A stretch of 64,000 bases of DNA, from positions 248,001 through 312,000 of the forward strand of contig NZ_JBMVQZ010000004.1 of NCBI RefSeq assembly GCF_049537155.1, given 5' to 3'. Under the pieces are notes generated by a model that saw nothing but the letters and a program-made list of their open reading frames with translations, did not search any database and had not been told where the DNA came from. A program made the position numbers and the translations under genes. This document shows positions 16,329-25,716 of this stretch, piece after piece. Source of the stretch: Limisphaera sp049537155. GTDB lineage: Bacteria; Verrucomicrobiota; Verrucomicrobiia; Limisphaerales; Limisphaeraceae. The number at the start of each line of letters is the position of its first letter. Position 1 is the first letter of the stretch.

Positions 16329-17579
16329 TTAGCGATAGAGCGACACGCCGACGCGGAACATCTCAGTGCGCCCCCGGTAATCGAGGAGGCTCTCGCCGTA
16401 ACCGGTGAAGTACTGGGCATGGAGATAGAGGCTGAAACTCGCGCTGAGCAGCCGCATCATCGGGTAGGTCAGATCCAGTTGGAGACTCCCACGGTCGGCA
16501 TCGTCGCCGAGGCGTCCCCAGGCCGAGAGTTGCAAACCGCGCGGCCAGCCGAGGACCAGGCGCAGATCGGCGTACCCGCGGTAGTCGGGCAGGTCGGGGT
16601 TTTCCTCCAATCCGCCCACATAGGCCCAAAGTCGGGGTTGAACCTTCAATTGCAGCGCGTCCGGCGGGCCGAAGGTGATCGTCGGGCGGAAATAGACGAT
16701 GTTGAGGCTGCGCGAGTCCGCACCGCTCTTGCCGTTGGACTCGTGCTGGAACCCGCCCTGCAGGTCGCAGCGGATCCACCGCGCCGAGGGACGATCCGGC
16801 ACGAGATTCTCCCAGCTCCATAGCAGTTCCGGCTTGTAGCTGCTGTCGAAAAACGGTTTGGACTCGCTGTTCCAGTCCCACAACGAGGTCTGGGTGTACG
16901 CCAGGTGCACGCCCCGCAGCCAGGGCAGGCGCGCTGCCAGTGGCCCCTCTTCGTTGAGTACGCGGTATTTGAAACTGATTTGGAACTTCGCATTGGGAGA
17001 GTCCATGCCGGCGATGAAATAGAACGGCTCGTAGGCGAAAAAGTGTTCCTTGAAGAAGCGGCCCGGTTCGAGCGAGGTGCCCACGCTTTCCGGATCCCCC
17101 TCCTGCAACCATCGCGGCCAGGAAGAGGACCCGGGTGAAGCCCGGGGCCCGGACACTTCCCGTTTTTCGATCCGAAGGCCCATGGCCGGGAGATCGGCCC
17201 ATTCCCAACGGCAAAGTCCCTGGCCCACGGCGGCGGGCGGCAGGTGCACGCGATAACACTGCGAACGGAACATGCCGGCACCCAGGGCGACGTCGGCCGG
17301 GGATGCGGTGCCTTCCACCCCGGCTGTCACGTGCCATCGCTGGTTGCCGATGCTCAACCAGCCCTCCAGCACGGGGGGAAAGGTGCAATTGGAGGGGGAT
17401 GTCCCATGATTCATGACCGCGAGTTCGAACGTGAACGTGCTTCCTGCCGCGACCGTGTCCGGCCATCGGGTCACCGCCCATTCGAGTGACGTCGCCTCCA
17501 GGTCGTGCACGCTCAGCAGGGCCAGTGCGAGAAAAGCTCCCCATGCCGGGCCTCGAAAGCAGTTGTTCCGGATGCGCAT
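16329..17579 (-). CDS. pldA: Outer-membrane phospholipase A (PldA)
   Basis: This gene encodes 416 residues. A signal peptide (FLALALLSVHDLEA) is followed by an extra domain of about 110 residues that looks Ig-like, then the OMPLA beta-barrel. The catalytic triad is present with exact family spacing: His279, Ser281 and Asn293 in GFQHESNGKSGADSRSLN, matching H142/S144/N156 of the E. coli enzyme. The last residue pattern (FRVGVSLYR) ends in the aromatic-terminal signature of outer-membrane barrels. It hydrolyses phospholipids that appear in the outer leaflet and is calcium-dependent as a dimer. The ATG at 17579 places the signal peptide at the N-terminus; a TTG 36 nt upstream is less likely. Confidence 0.9.
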   Translation of the reverse strand: MRIRNNCFRGPAWGAFLALALLSVHDLEATSLEWAVTRWPDTVAAGSTFTFELAVMNHGTSPSNCTFPPVLEGWLSIGNQRWHVTAGVEGTASPADVALGAGMFRSQCYRVHLPPAAVGQGLCRWEWADLPAMGLRIEKREVSGPRASPGSSSWPRWLQEGDPESVGTSLEPGRFFKEHFFAYEPFYFIAGMDSPNAKFQISFKYRVLNEEGPLAARLPWLRGVHLAYTQTSLWDWNSESKPFFDSSYKPELLWSWENLVPDRPSARWIRCDLQGGFQHESNGKSGADSRSLNIVYFRPTITFGPPDALQLKVQPRLWAYVGGLEENPDLPDYRGYADLRLVLGWPRGLQLSAWGRLGDDADRGSLQLDLTYPMMRLLSASFSLYLHAQYFTGYGESLLDYRGRTEMFRVGVSLYR

Positions 17580-17677
17580 GGAGGGCACGTTGCCCCCGAC
17601 GACGGCCGGCGTCAAAGCCGGAAGAAGATCGGCCGGACCTGCCGGGGACCGTTGCGGAACGGGCCCCGGTCAACCGA

Positions 17678-19231
17678 TCATCGTTCGATGGATCCGGTGG
17701 ACCACTCGGCCAGGAGGATCGCGAGGCGGTCCAGTTCGTCACGGGGCGGGGGATCTTCAGGGCCGGGTTGGTAACGATTGAGCAGGACACAAAAAGCCAG
17801 CGACCGTCCCTGTTCCGGGAGCACGTAGCCGGCCAGGCCGTGGGCCCAGCGCAGCGTTCCGGTCTTGGCATGCACGACACCTTCGGCGGCCGTGCCGATC
17901 ATGCGCCCGGACAGTGTGCCGTCCCGGCCCGCTACGGGCAGGGCATCTTGAAAGACACCGGCTTCAGGATGTCGCGTCATTGCGCGGAGCAGAGCCACCA
18001 CGGCTCGCGGGGTCACCAGGTTGTTGCGTGACAGCCCGGAACCTTCTTCCAAGATAACCTCGGAAACCGGGATTTGGTGATCGCGCAGAAAAGCCGCCCA
18101 AACCGGTGCTGCATCCGGTGGTCTTTCATTCCGCTCGTCCGCCGGAGTCGTTCCGCTGGCACGAATCACCGCCGCCCACAGGACGGATGCATGCAGGTTC
18201 TCCGACCGTTTGAGCATGGCCCGAACCAACTCCCGGACCGGGGCCGACCGCACCTCGCCGAGCAACGTCGCCGTCGAACGGATTCGGTGCGAGTCGGGGT
18301 CGGCCGGTCCCACCACTCGTAACGGACCTCCCACGCGCACGCCGCGGCTTTCGAGTGCCCGCTGAAAAAGCTCAAGGAAGAATGCTGCCGGTTCTTCGAC
18401 GGAAATCGAATCCGTCCACGCCCGTGCGTGCGCCGGCAGCCGGCCGGTTACGAACACCGAGCGTTGACCGGGTAGACGAGTCCAGCGGACCTCGCCCTGC
18501 CGCCCGGGCAGCCCGGTGGTCGCAAGGTTGGTGATCCAAAGCTGGGAGGTGCCCGGGTACAGACGAACTTCACACGGGTCACCGGCATGCGTCCGGGGTC
18601 TGACCTCGAGGCGGACCCGGTTCTCGTTTGCGACGAGGTCCGACAGTGGTGCACCGTAGCCATGCGGGAGGTCTTCCCACGACCAGCCGGGACCGTACTT
18701 CTGGCCGCCGAGCCAGGTTTCCAGGGCGAGGAGCCCACCGCGAAGCTCGCGAATCCCGGCTTGTTGCACAACCCGGACCAAGGGCTCGAAGGAGCGCAGG
18801 GGCGGTTCGGCGTCCTCTTCCCAACGAAACCCCGGATCGCCTTCACCGCGCAAGATCAGGGGACTTGCGAGTCTGCCTCTGCGATCTGGTGCGCTGCTGG
18901 TGTAAACGCGTGTCCGCAGCTGGTGGTCGCCGCCCAGGCGATCGAGCGCCAGGGCCGCGGTAAACAGCTTGGTCAGGGAGGCCGGAGTCAAAAGCCGGTC
19001 TGCCTCGTGCTCATAGAGGACGGTGCCGGATTCCAAATCCATGACCTGGATACCCCACTGGGCGTGGCGGAAACGGGGAGCCGTCACGAGGCGATCCAAC
19101 CGGTCCCGGAGCAGGGCTGCGGATGGCTCGGTGGTGGGTTGGCCGGCCGCCGGGACCGGCGCGCACGGGATCGGGCCGGCCGCTCCGAGGAGGAACCCAA
19201 GAACTGCCATTGGGAACACACCGCATTTCAT
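17678..19231 (-). CDS. dacB: D-alanyl-D-alanine carboxypeptidase/endopeptidase (PBP4, S13)
   Basis: This gene encodes 517 residues. A signal peptide (VFPMAVLGFLLGAAGPIPC) leads into a peptidase S13 fold. The three active-site motifs are SxxK (PASLTKLF, Ser85 and Lys88), SxN (GSGLSRNN, around 399-401) and KTG (HAKTGTLRWAHG, around 463). A large insertion between the SxxK and SxN motifs is normal for this family. It acts in the periplasm, trimming pentapeptides and cutting peptidoglycan cross-links. The start at ATG 19231 is preferred; an in-frame GTG at 19243 has AGGA only 3 nt upstream. It is close to pldA (98-nt gap), so the two may share a transcript. Confidence 0.92.
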   Translation of the reverse strand: MKCGVFPMAVLGFLLGAAGPIPCAPVPAAGQPTTEPSAALLRDRLDRLVTAPRFRHAQWGIQVMDLESGTVLYEHEADRLLTPASLTKLFTAALALDRLGGDHQLRTRVYTSSAPDRRGRLASPLILRGEGDPGFRWEEDAEPPLRSFEPLVRVVQQAGIRELRGGLLALETWLGGQKYGPGWSWEDLPHGYGAPLSDLVANENRVRLEVRPRTHAGDPCEVRLYPGTSQLWITNLATTGLPGRQGEVRWTRLPGQRSVFVTGRLPAHARAWTDSISVEEPAAFFLELFQRALESRGVRVGGPLRVVGPADPDSHRIRSTATLLGEVRSAPVRELVRAMLKRSENLHASVLWAAVIRASGTTPADERNERPPDAAPVWAAFLRDHQIPVSEVILEEGSGLSRNNLVTPRAVVALLRAMTRHPEAGVFQDALPVAGRDGTLSGRMIGTAAEGVVHAKTGTLRWAHGLAGYVLPEQGRSLAFCVLLNRYQPGPEDPPPRDELDRLAILLAEWSTGSIER

Positions 19232-19409
19232 GCCGCGCGGCACATCCTACGCGCGCCCGGCCGGCGGAGCGAGTCGGTGTGCGCGGCCCTTGTGGGGACC
19301 GGAAGCCGCAGGGGCAGGGAGCCGCACCGTCAGAGGAGGGGCGGTTCCTGTCGGGGCAAGCCTGGTGAATCGGCTGAGGCGAAGTTTCGATTGGTCATCT
19401 CAAAACAAG

Positions 19410-19444
19410 AACCCTGCCGGCAGGGAGGGGCTGCCGGCAGGGTT
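19410..19444 (-). terminator. Intrinsic terminator
   Basis: A 14-bp perfect stem (AACCCTGCCGGCAG at 19410-19423 with CTGCCGGCAGGGTT at 19431-19444) has a 7-nt loop. Read on the minus strand it is followed by TCTTGTTTTG, a T-rich tract. It lies 36 nt after the stop of the pseudopilin gene at 19481, the right place and polarity to end that transcript. Confidence 0.85.
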
Positions 19445-19480
19445 GCGGGAGGAGGTGTGGTATGTGGCAGGAAAAAGCCT

Positions 19481-20371
<891 letters not shown>

Positions 20372-20409
20372 GTTGGTTGATCAAGGACCAGTTAAGGTTT
20401 CCGCTCAAA

Positions 20410-20437
20410 TCTCTATGTTTTCCTGCCGGGCTGTCAA
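20410..20437 (-). promoter_or_regulatory. Candidate sigma-70 promoter
   Basis: On the minus strand TTGACA (20437-20432) is a perfect -35 box. After 16 nt comes TAGAGA (20415-20410), a weak -10. The predicted start gives a leader of about 30 nt for the pseudopilin gene. The local sequence is AT-rich compared with its surroundings. Confidence 0.4.
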
Positions 20438-20650
20438 CACCAAGTTTTGGTCCCGATGACCGGGCCGCGGCCACGCCTCCCGGCGGCCGCCCCGGTCGGA
20501 CGGAACCATGCGGGGTGGCGAGGGCAGAGACGTCGCTTTCGTTCGGCGCCAACGTGTTGGACCGGCACCCCGGCACGACCGGCGGTCCTGCCGGAGCGGG
20601 TGACCGGCTTTGGGTTTGTTCCCAACCCATGGACGCCGTAAGGTGCCGCC

Positions 20651-22960
20651 GTGGTACGGCGGCGTTCGCACGGGCGCAGACGGCACAAACCGGATCCCTC
20701 GGCCGGATCCGAGCCGGTCCAGCGGGACCGGGCGAAGGCACCGTCGCTCTCGCCGGGGCGGCGGTGGGTGTTCCGGGCCGCGGCCATGGGCGTGCCCCTG
20801 GTGCTTCTGCTCGTTGGCGAACTGGTGCTGCGACTGGGGGGAGTGGGCTTCGATCCGCACTTTTTTGTTCGCGACCGATCGGGTGGGGACAAGGTGTGGG
20901 TGGAGAACCCCGCCTTTGGCCGGCGATTCTTTCCGCGGCGCCTCGCGCGGGCCCCGTTGGCGATCCGTCTGAACGTCCCCAAACCGCCGAACACCGTTCG
21001 AATCTTCGTACTGGGCGAATCGGCTGCCCTGGGCGATCCACGGCCCCGGTATGGCGCGGCTCGTTATCTGCAGGTGTTGTTGGAGGAGCGGTTTCCCGGG
21101 GTGAGGTTCGAGGTCATCAACACCAGCATGACCGCGATCAACTCACACGTGATTCGGGAGATTGCCAATGACCTGGTCGGGCGGGCCGGGGACATCTGGA
21201 TCGTCTACATGGGAAACAACGAGATGGTGGGCCCGTACGGCGCGGCCACCGTGTTTGGGCCGCGCGCACCACCGCTCTGGATGGTGCGTGCGGCGGTCAC
21301 GCTCCAGCGACTGCGGCTGGTCCAGGCGCTGAAGGCCCTGTGGGAAGAACGCGCGGGCCGGGGAGGATCGCCCGCTGCGTGGGAGGGGATGGCCATGTTC
21401 CTGCACAACACGGTGCCACCGGGGGACCCACGGCGCGAACGGGTGCGGCGAAGTTTCGAAGCCAATTTGGAAGCCATTCTCCGAGCCGCGCGCCGCTCGG
21501 GTGCCGCCGTGGTCTTGAGCACGGTGGCGGTCAACCTGGCGGACTGCCCGCCCTTCCATTCGATGGACTCCGGATTGACGAATGAACCGGCGCGGGAACG
21601 CTTGGCGGAACAGTTGCGCCTGGGTGCCGCGGCTTTGGGTGAGGGTCGCATCGAGGAGGCGCTGGCCCGGTTCCGCGAAGCGATCGCCCTGGCGCCGCGC
21701 CATGCCGGGGCACATTACCGGCTGGCCAGGGCCCTGCAGGCAGCCGGCCGGGCAGGCGAGGCGCGGGAACACTATCAACAAGCTTGTGAATGGGATGCGC
21801 TGCCCTTCCGCGCGGACCACCGGCTCAACGAGGTGACCCGAACCCTGGCCGGCCGGTTCCCTGAAGGCGTGGTCCTGTGCGACGCTGCGACGGCCCTGGG
21901 GGAGGCGGCCCCCGGCGGTGTGCCGGGGCGGGGATCGTTTTACGAGCACGTACACCTCAACTTCGATGGCAACTATCGTCTGGCACGGCTCTGGGCGGAG
22001 CGTGTGGCGGATTTGCTGCCGGAGCCTGTACGGTCCCGGGCGAGATCGGAATGGGCGGATCAGGAAACCTGCGAGGCGCTGCTGGGCCTGACGGATTGGA
22101 ACCGCCGTTCGGTGGTGTCGGAAATGATCCAGCGCTTGGAACAGCCGCCGTTCGACCGGCAGTGGGAACACGATCAGCATGTCGCGTACTTCCGCCACTG
22201 GCTCGCGACATTGGAGGAACGGATCCGCCACACCCCGCCCGAGCACGCGCGGTCGGTGTACGAATCGGCGCTGCAACGGCGCCCGGAGGATCCCGCACTG
22301 CACGAGAATTACGCCGAGTTCCTGGAGGCCACGGGGGATCGCGCTGCCGCTCTGGAGCACCGGCGCAGGGTCTGCGCGCTGCTGCCGCATCATTATTTTG
22401 GTTATTACTGCGTGGGCACCCTGCTGAAAGAGATGCGGCAGGTGGACGATGCGCTGGCGGCCCTCCAAATGGCAGCCCGTTTGAGGCCCGACCTGGCGGA
22501 TGTTCAGACCGAGCTCGGCAGTGTGCTGGCCGCACGGGGTGACTGGGAGGCTGCGCGCCGGGTCCTCACCCGCGCACGCGATCTGGACCCCACCCATCCG
22601 CAGGCGCGGTTGTTCCTGGGGGCCGTACTGGCACAACTGGGTCGGCTGGACGAGGCAACGTCGGAACTTCAGGCGGCGGTGCGATTGAATCCGAAAAGTG
22701 CACAGGCACACATGCGCCTGGGCGAGCTCTGGCTGCGTTCCGGCCGCTGGGCGGAGGGCGTCCGGCAGCTGGAGGAGGCGATTCGTCTGGACCCCGGCCT
22801 GGACCGGGCGCGCCTGCAACTGGCGGCGGCCTGGTTGGCCCGGGGAGACCTCGATCGGGCTCAAACCGAGGTGGAAGCGGTCCTTGCGCGTGAACCGACT
22901 TCTCCCGCAGCGCTGCGTCTGAAGTCCGAACTGGAGCGCGCGCGACACGGATCGCGGTGA
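20651..22960 (+). CDS. Membrane-anchored SGNH-like/TPR protein
   Basis: This gene encodes 769 residues. A basic cytoplasmic tail (about 1-38) is followed by one membrane helix (about 42-64), placing the remainder outside the cytoplasmic membrane. Residues about 115-450 resemble an SGNH hydrolase: FVLGESAALG (122-124 GES in place of GDS), YMGNNEMVGPYG near 186 (block III) and HVHLNFDGNY near 432 (block V D-x-x-H region). Several TPRs interrupt this domain (about 315-385) and fill the C-terminus (about 520-765). SGNH proteins of this kind esterify or de-esterify sugars. Ser is retained but the Asp of GDS is Glu. Start GTG 20651 has AAGG 7 nt upstream; the first ATG (20786) would cut the membrane helix. 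Confidence 0.7.
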   Translation: MVRRRSHGRRRHKPDPSAGSEPVQRDRAKAPSLSPGRRWVFRAAAMGVPLVLLLVGELVLRLGGVGFDPHFFVRDRSGGDKVWVENPAFGRRFFPRRLARAPLAIRLNVPKPPNTVRIFVLGESAALGDPRPRYGAARYLQVLLEERFPGVRFEVINTSMTAINSHVIREIANDLVGRAGDIWIVYMGNNEMVGPYGAATVFGPRAPPLWMVRAAVTLQRLRLVQALKALWEERAGRGGSPAAWEGMAMFLHNTVPPGDPRRERVRRSFEANLEAILRAARRSGAAVVLSTVAVNLADCPPFHSMDSGLTNEPARERLAEQLRLGAAALGEGRIEEALARFREAIALAPRHAGAHYRLARALQAAGRAGEAREHYQQACEWDALPFRADHRLNEVTRTLAGRFPEGVVLCDAATALGEAAPGGVPGRGSFYEHVHLNFDGNYRLARLWAERVADLLPEPVRSRARSEWADQETCEALLGLTDWNRRSVVSEMIQRLEQPPFDRQWEHDQHVAYFRHWLATLEERIRHTPPEHARSVYESALQRRPEDPALHENYAEFLEATGDRAAALEHRRRVCALLPHHYFGYYCVGTLLKEMRQVDDALAALQMAARLRPDLADVQTELGSVLAARGDWEAARRVLTRARDLDPTHPQARLFLGAVLAQLGRLDEATSELQAAVRLNPKSAQAHMRLGELWLRSGRWAEGVRQLEEAIRLDPGLDRARLQLAAAWLARGDLDRAQTEVEAVLAREPTSPAALRLKSELERARHGSR

Positions 22961-23474
22961 AGAAGACGGCTTCGGAGCCCCTTGTCCGGCCGGGATCCGG
23001 CGGACCCGAACGGGGTCGTGAAATGAATTGCTGCCGGCAACCGGCGGTGCACAGCCGGGCGCTGCAGAACATGCGGGCGCCCGAAGCACGACGGCTCCGG
23101 GCGCCCTGAGGTTGGTTGAGGACCAAAGTCACGCCCCTCCCAAGAGGGGCCACTCGTTGGGGACGGAACGAAGTTGCGTGCAGTTTGGAATGCAATGGCG
23201 GGCACCCTGGGCGGTGCCGCGCGGCGGACTTGACGATCTCAGGCGAACCAGTTGTGCGCGCGTAACCGGGTTCGGCTTGTATGCATGCCCGCGCATGACG
23301 TAGCGGTTTCTAACAGGGCGCTGCCACGGTTGCAAGACCCCGATGGAGGGCCGGTTTCCCCCGGGTTGCTAGCCAGGCTGCCGCACGGTGGGAGCGAACC
23401 CGCAGGAAGGAGGGCCCTCCGAGCCCGGCCGGTTGCACTTGCCAAGCAGGTGGGCTTCGGCCATTAGGTGGGCC
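22961..23474. other. Intergenic region of about 510 nt
   Basis: It lies between two plus-strand genes. Two hairpins follow the upstream gene (23075-23106 and 23133-23150). The remaining 320 nt show no tRNA arm pattern, no riboswitch consensus I know and no ORF with a ribosome-binding site. The 5' part of it probably carries the 3' end of the TPR transcript and the 3' part the promoter of the oxidoreductase gene. Confidence 0.4.
23075..23106 (+). terminator. Hairpin after the SGNH/TPR gene
   Basis: A 9-bp perfect stem (GGGCGCCCG at 23075-23083 with CGGGCGCCC at 23098-23106) has a 14-nt loop and is followed by TGAGGTTGGTTG, without a true T-run. A second hairpin, GCCCCTC/GAGGGGC at 23133-23150 with a 4-nt loop, lies 26 nt further on. 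Together they probably end the upstream transcript. Confidence 0.45.
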
Positions 23475-24827
23475 ATGAACCGCCGTCAGTTCCTCAAGCT
23501 CGGTGCGACCGCCCTGGCTGCGGCCACGGCTGTCCGGTATGTCCCCACCACCTTTGCCGCCACGCGGCCGCGTCGCGTGGGTCTGATCGGGACCGGTTGG
23601 TACGGAAAATCGGCGTTGTTTCGCCTGTTGCAGGTGGAGCCGGTGGAAGTGGTGGCCTTGTGTGATGTGGACTCACGGATGCTCAACGAGGCGGCGGACA
23701 TGGTGGCCGAACGCCAGCGTTCGAAGAAGCGGCCGCAGGTTTACAAGGACTTCCGCCAGATGCTGCGAGAGCAGCAGCTCGACATTGTCCAGGTTTCCAC
23801 GCCCGATCATTGGCATGCACTGGCCATGATCGAGGCCTGTCGCGCCGGGGCGGACGTCTACGTGGAGAAACCGGTCGGGGTGGACGTCGTGGAATGCCAG
23901 GCCATGCTGGCGGCGGCGCGGAAATACAACCGCGTGGTCCAGGTGAACACGCAGCGGCGCAGCACACCCCATCTCATCGAGGCGCGCGATCGTTTCATCC
24001 GCGAGGGGCGGCTGGGTCGGATCGGCCTGGTGGAGATCTGCTGCTATTATCACATGCGCTCGCGGGAGAATCCCCCGGACACCCCGCCCCCGGAACACCT
24101 GGACTGGGACTTCTGGACCGGTCCGGCCCCGATGCGGCCCTTCAACCGGCTGATCCATCCCCGGGGCTGGCGCAACTTCATGGAGTACGGCAACGGGATC
24201 GTCGGTGACATGTGCATCCACATGTTTGACATGGTCCGATGGATGCTCGATCTGGGCTGGCCCAAACGAATCAGTTCCAGCGGGGGGATCCTCGTGGACA
24301 AGGAGAGCAAGGCGAACATCACCGACACCCAAACGGTCACATTTGACTATGGCGATTTGGTGGTGGTCTGGACCCATCGCACTTACGGGCGCGCGCCGGA
24401 TCCGCAATACCCCTGGGCGGCCACGTTCTACGGCGATCGGGGGACGTTGAAGGCCAGCGTCATGAGCTACGACTTCATCCCGCAGGGTGGCGGCCAGCCG
24501 GTTCACGCCGACGTGGTGTACGAGCTGGACCAGTATCCAGAGGACAAAACCGAGCGGGATCTGGAACGACATGTTGCCCCGGCTCTGCGCCGGCACTGGA
24601 GGGATTTCCTGCGGGCGGTGGACAACCGGAGCCGTCCGGTGGCGGACATCGAAGAGGGAGCCATTTCCAGCGCCTGTTGCATTTTGGGCAACATTGCCCT
24701 GCAGTTGGGCCGAACCCTCACTTGGGACCCGGAGCGCTGGCAGGTGGTCGGTGATGACGAGGCCAACCGGCTGCTGCGGCGACCCTACCGTGCGCCGTGG
24801 GTGCACCCGGAACCCGACAAGGTCTGA
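23475..24827 (+). CDS. Tat-exported Gfo/Idh/MocA family oxidoreductase
   Basis: This gene encodes 450 residues. A twin-arginine signal (NRRQFLKLGATALAAATA, RR at 3-4) is followed by a Rossmann fold with GLIGTGWYG (Gly39, Gly41, Gly44), an acidic ribose-binding residue in ALCDVD, and the EKPV motif of the family (VYVEKPVGVD). The C-terminal half carries the alpha/beta domain with GDMCIHMFDMVRWML, where the His and Asp are the usual catalytic region. Exported members bind NAD(P) tightly and act on sugars or inositols in the periplasm. They are multicopy in Verrucomicrobiota. ATG 23475 is chosen because the RR signal starts there and AGGTGG lies just upstream; the open frame begins 29 codons earlier. 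Confidence 0.9.
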   Translation: MNRRQFLKLGATALAAATAVRYVPTTFAATRPRRVGLIGTGWYGKSALFRLLQVEPVEVVALCDVDSRMLNEAADMVAERQRSKKRPQVYKDFRQMLREQQLDIVQVSTPDHWHALAMIEACRAGADVYVEKPVGVDVVECQAMLAAARKYNRVVQVNTQRRSTPHLIEARDRFIREGRLGRIGLVEICCYYHMRSRENPPDTPPPEHLDWDFWTGPAPMRPFNRLIHPRGWRNFMEYGNGIVGDMCIHMFDMVRWMLDLGWPKRISSSGGILVDKESKANITDTQTVTFDYGDLVVVWTHRTYGRAPDPQYPWAATFYGDRGTLKASVMSYDFIPQGGGQPVHADVVYELDQYPEDKTERDLERHVAPALRRHWRDFLRAVDNRSRPVADIEEGAISSACCILGNIALQLGRTLTWDPERWQVVGDDEANRLLRRPYRAPWVHPEPDKV

Positions 24828-24873
24828 ACCACTGTTTTCACCGCCGGCCCGGGCGCACCTTCCCAAAAAGAAA

Positions 24874-24901
24874 CCCGGTGCGTGCCAGCGGACGCACCGG
24901 G
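24874..24901 (-). terminator. Intrinsic terminator
   Basis: A 10-bp perfect stem (CCCGGTGCGT at 24874-24883 with ACGCACCGGG at 24892-24901) has an 8-nt loop. On the minus strand it is followed by TTTCTTTTT, giving a textbook terminator 25 nt after the thioredoxin-like gene. It may also stop readthrough from the plus-strand oxidoreductase gene. Confidence 0.85.
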
Positions 24902-24925
24902 GTCGGGCGTTGATGCGCAGGTGCT

Positions 24926-25162
24926 TCAGCGCAGGTCGGACAGTGCCGCGCCGAAGTTGATGTGGTAAACCTGGCCGTTGAGCACGAGGGCCGGGACGGA
25001 TTTGACCCCCAGCCGCTCCGCCTCGGTCAGACGGGTCTTTTCCTTTCCGAGGTGGACCACCTCCAGCTCGAAGCGCGCCGGATCCAGGGCGCGCGCGACG
25101 TTTTCCTCGGCTGCCACACAGACCGGGCAGCCCGCGTGATAGAACACGGCTTTGGTTTTCAT
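24926..25162 (-). CDS. Thioredoxin/glutaredoxin-like protein
   Basis: This small protein (78 residues) has a CxxC active site (HAGCPVC, Cys12 and Cys15) and a cis-proline region (VKSVPALVLNG), with the beta-alpha-beta pattern of a minimal thioredoxin fold. No signal peptide is present. It should catalyse dithiol-disulfide exchange in the cytoplasm; the partner reductase is unknown. ATG 25162 is chosen because AGGAGA lies 9 nt upstream. It is transcribed divergently from the HxlR-type regulator, and the intervening DNA has two inverted repeats, suggesting that regulator controls it. A T-rich terminator follows the gene. Confidence 0.85.
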   Translation of the reverse strand: MKTKAVFYHAGCPVCVAAEENVARALDPARFELEVVHLGKEKTRLTEAERLGVKSVPALVLNGQVYHINFGAALSDLR

Positions 25163-25267
25163 CGTTCTTGGTCTCCTGGTTTGGAGTTCTTGTCGGTTCT
25201 GCCGGCCGGGCCCGCTTTCGGATCCGGCCGTGTCCAAAGGTGCGCTTCATGCGGTGATGCGCCCAGA

Positions 25268-25301
25268 GGGCACTTTTTGGTGCCCCCTTACCGTTTGGTA
25301 A
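25268..25301. promoter_or_regulatory. Two inverted repeats in a divergent promoter region
   Basis: GGGCAC-TTTTTG-GTGCCC (25268-25285) and TTACC-GTTT-GGTAA (25288-25301) lie side by side between the thioredoxin-like gene and the HxlR-type gene. The second has the size and symmetry expected of an operator for a dimeric winged-helix regulator. Their role is inferred from position and symmetry. Confidence 0.45.
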
Positions 25302-25341
25302 CCCCGTGAAAGTCCGGAGGGACGCGGTATCTTTTCCTGAC

Positions 25342-25716
25342 ATGAAGCCGCGGTATCTGTCGTTGAAGGAGCGGACTGCATTCCGGCGTCTGGAGGACGT
25401 GGTGGGTTGCAAATGGTCGGCTGCCGTCGTGGCGGCGATTGCGCGTGGGGTCACCCGGCCCGGCCAGCTCGAGCGGTTCATCCCGGGGATTTCGACCAAG
25501 GTGTTGAACGAGCGGTTGCGCAAGCTGCTGGACTACGGGCTCATCACGCGCACGGAAAAGCCGGGGCGCATTCCCGAAGTGCACTACCACCTGACCTCCA
25601 CGGGGCAGAAGCTGAGCGCCATTCTCGACCAGTTGCGCGAGCTGGACGAGGAACACGCGCGCCAGATGCAGGAGGGTCGGCTCGGACCGGACCGGCCTGC
25701 TCAGCCGGGTGGTTGA
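25342..25716 (+). CDS. HxlR-family winged-helix transcriptional regulator
   Basis: This gene encodes 124 residues. The HxlR core is clear: VVGCKWSAAVVAAIARG, then RPGQLERFIPGISTKVLNERLRKL (recognition helix ISTKVLNERL) and the wing GRIPEVHYHLTSTG. A Cys replaces the second Gly of the usual GGKW motif directly before the DNA-binding helices, which would suit redox sensing as in YodB/HypR-type members. It probably represses itself and the divergent thioredoxin-like gene. The ATG at 25342 begins where homology begins; a GTG at 25306 is a possible alternative. Its 3' end overlaps the convergent nucleotidyltransferase gene by 16 nt. Confidence 0.88.
   Translation: MKPRYLSLKERTAFRRLEDVVGCKWSAAVVAAIARGVTRPGQLERFIPGISTKVLNERLRKLLDYGLITRTEKPGRIPEVHYHLTSTGQKLSAILDQLRELDEEHARQMQEGRLGPDRPAQPGG

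Noticed and set aside
22990..23460. A tRNA or known riboswitch in the long gap before the oxidoreductase gene
   Set aside because: No T-loop GTTCRA with acceptor pairing and no riboswitch consensus could be found by eye; only simple hairpins are present.
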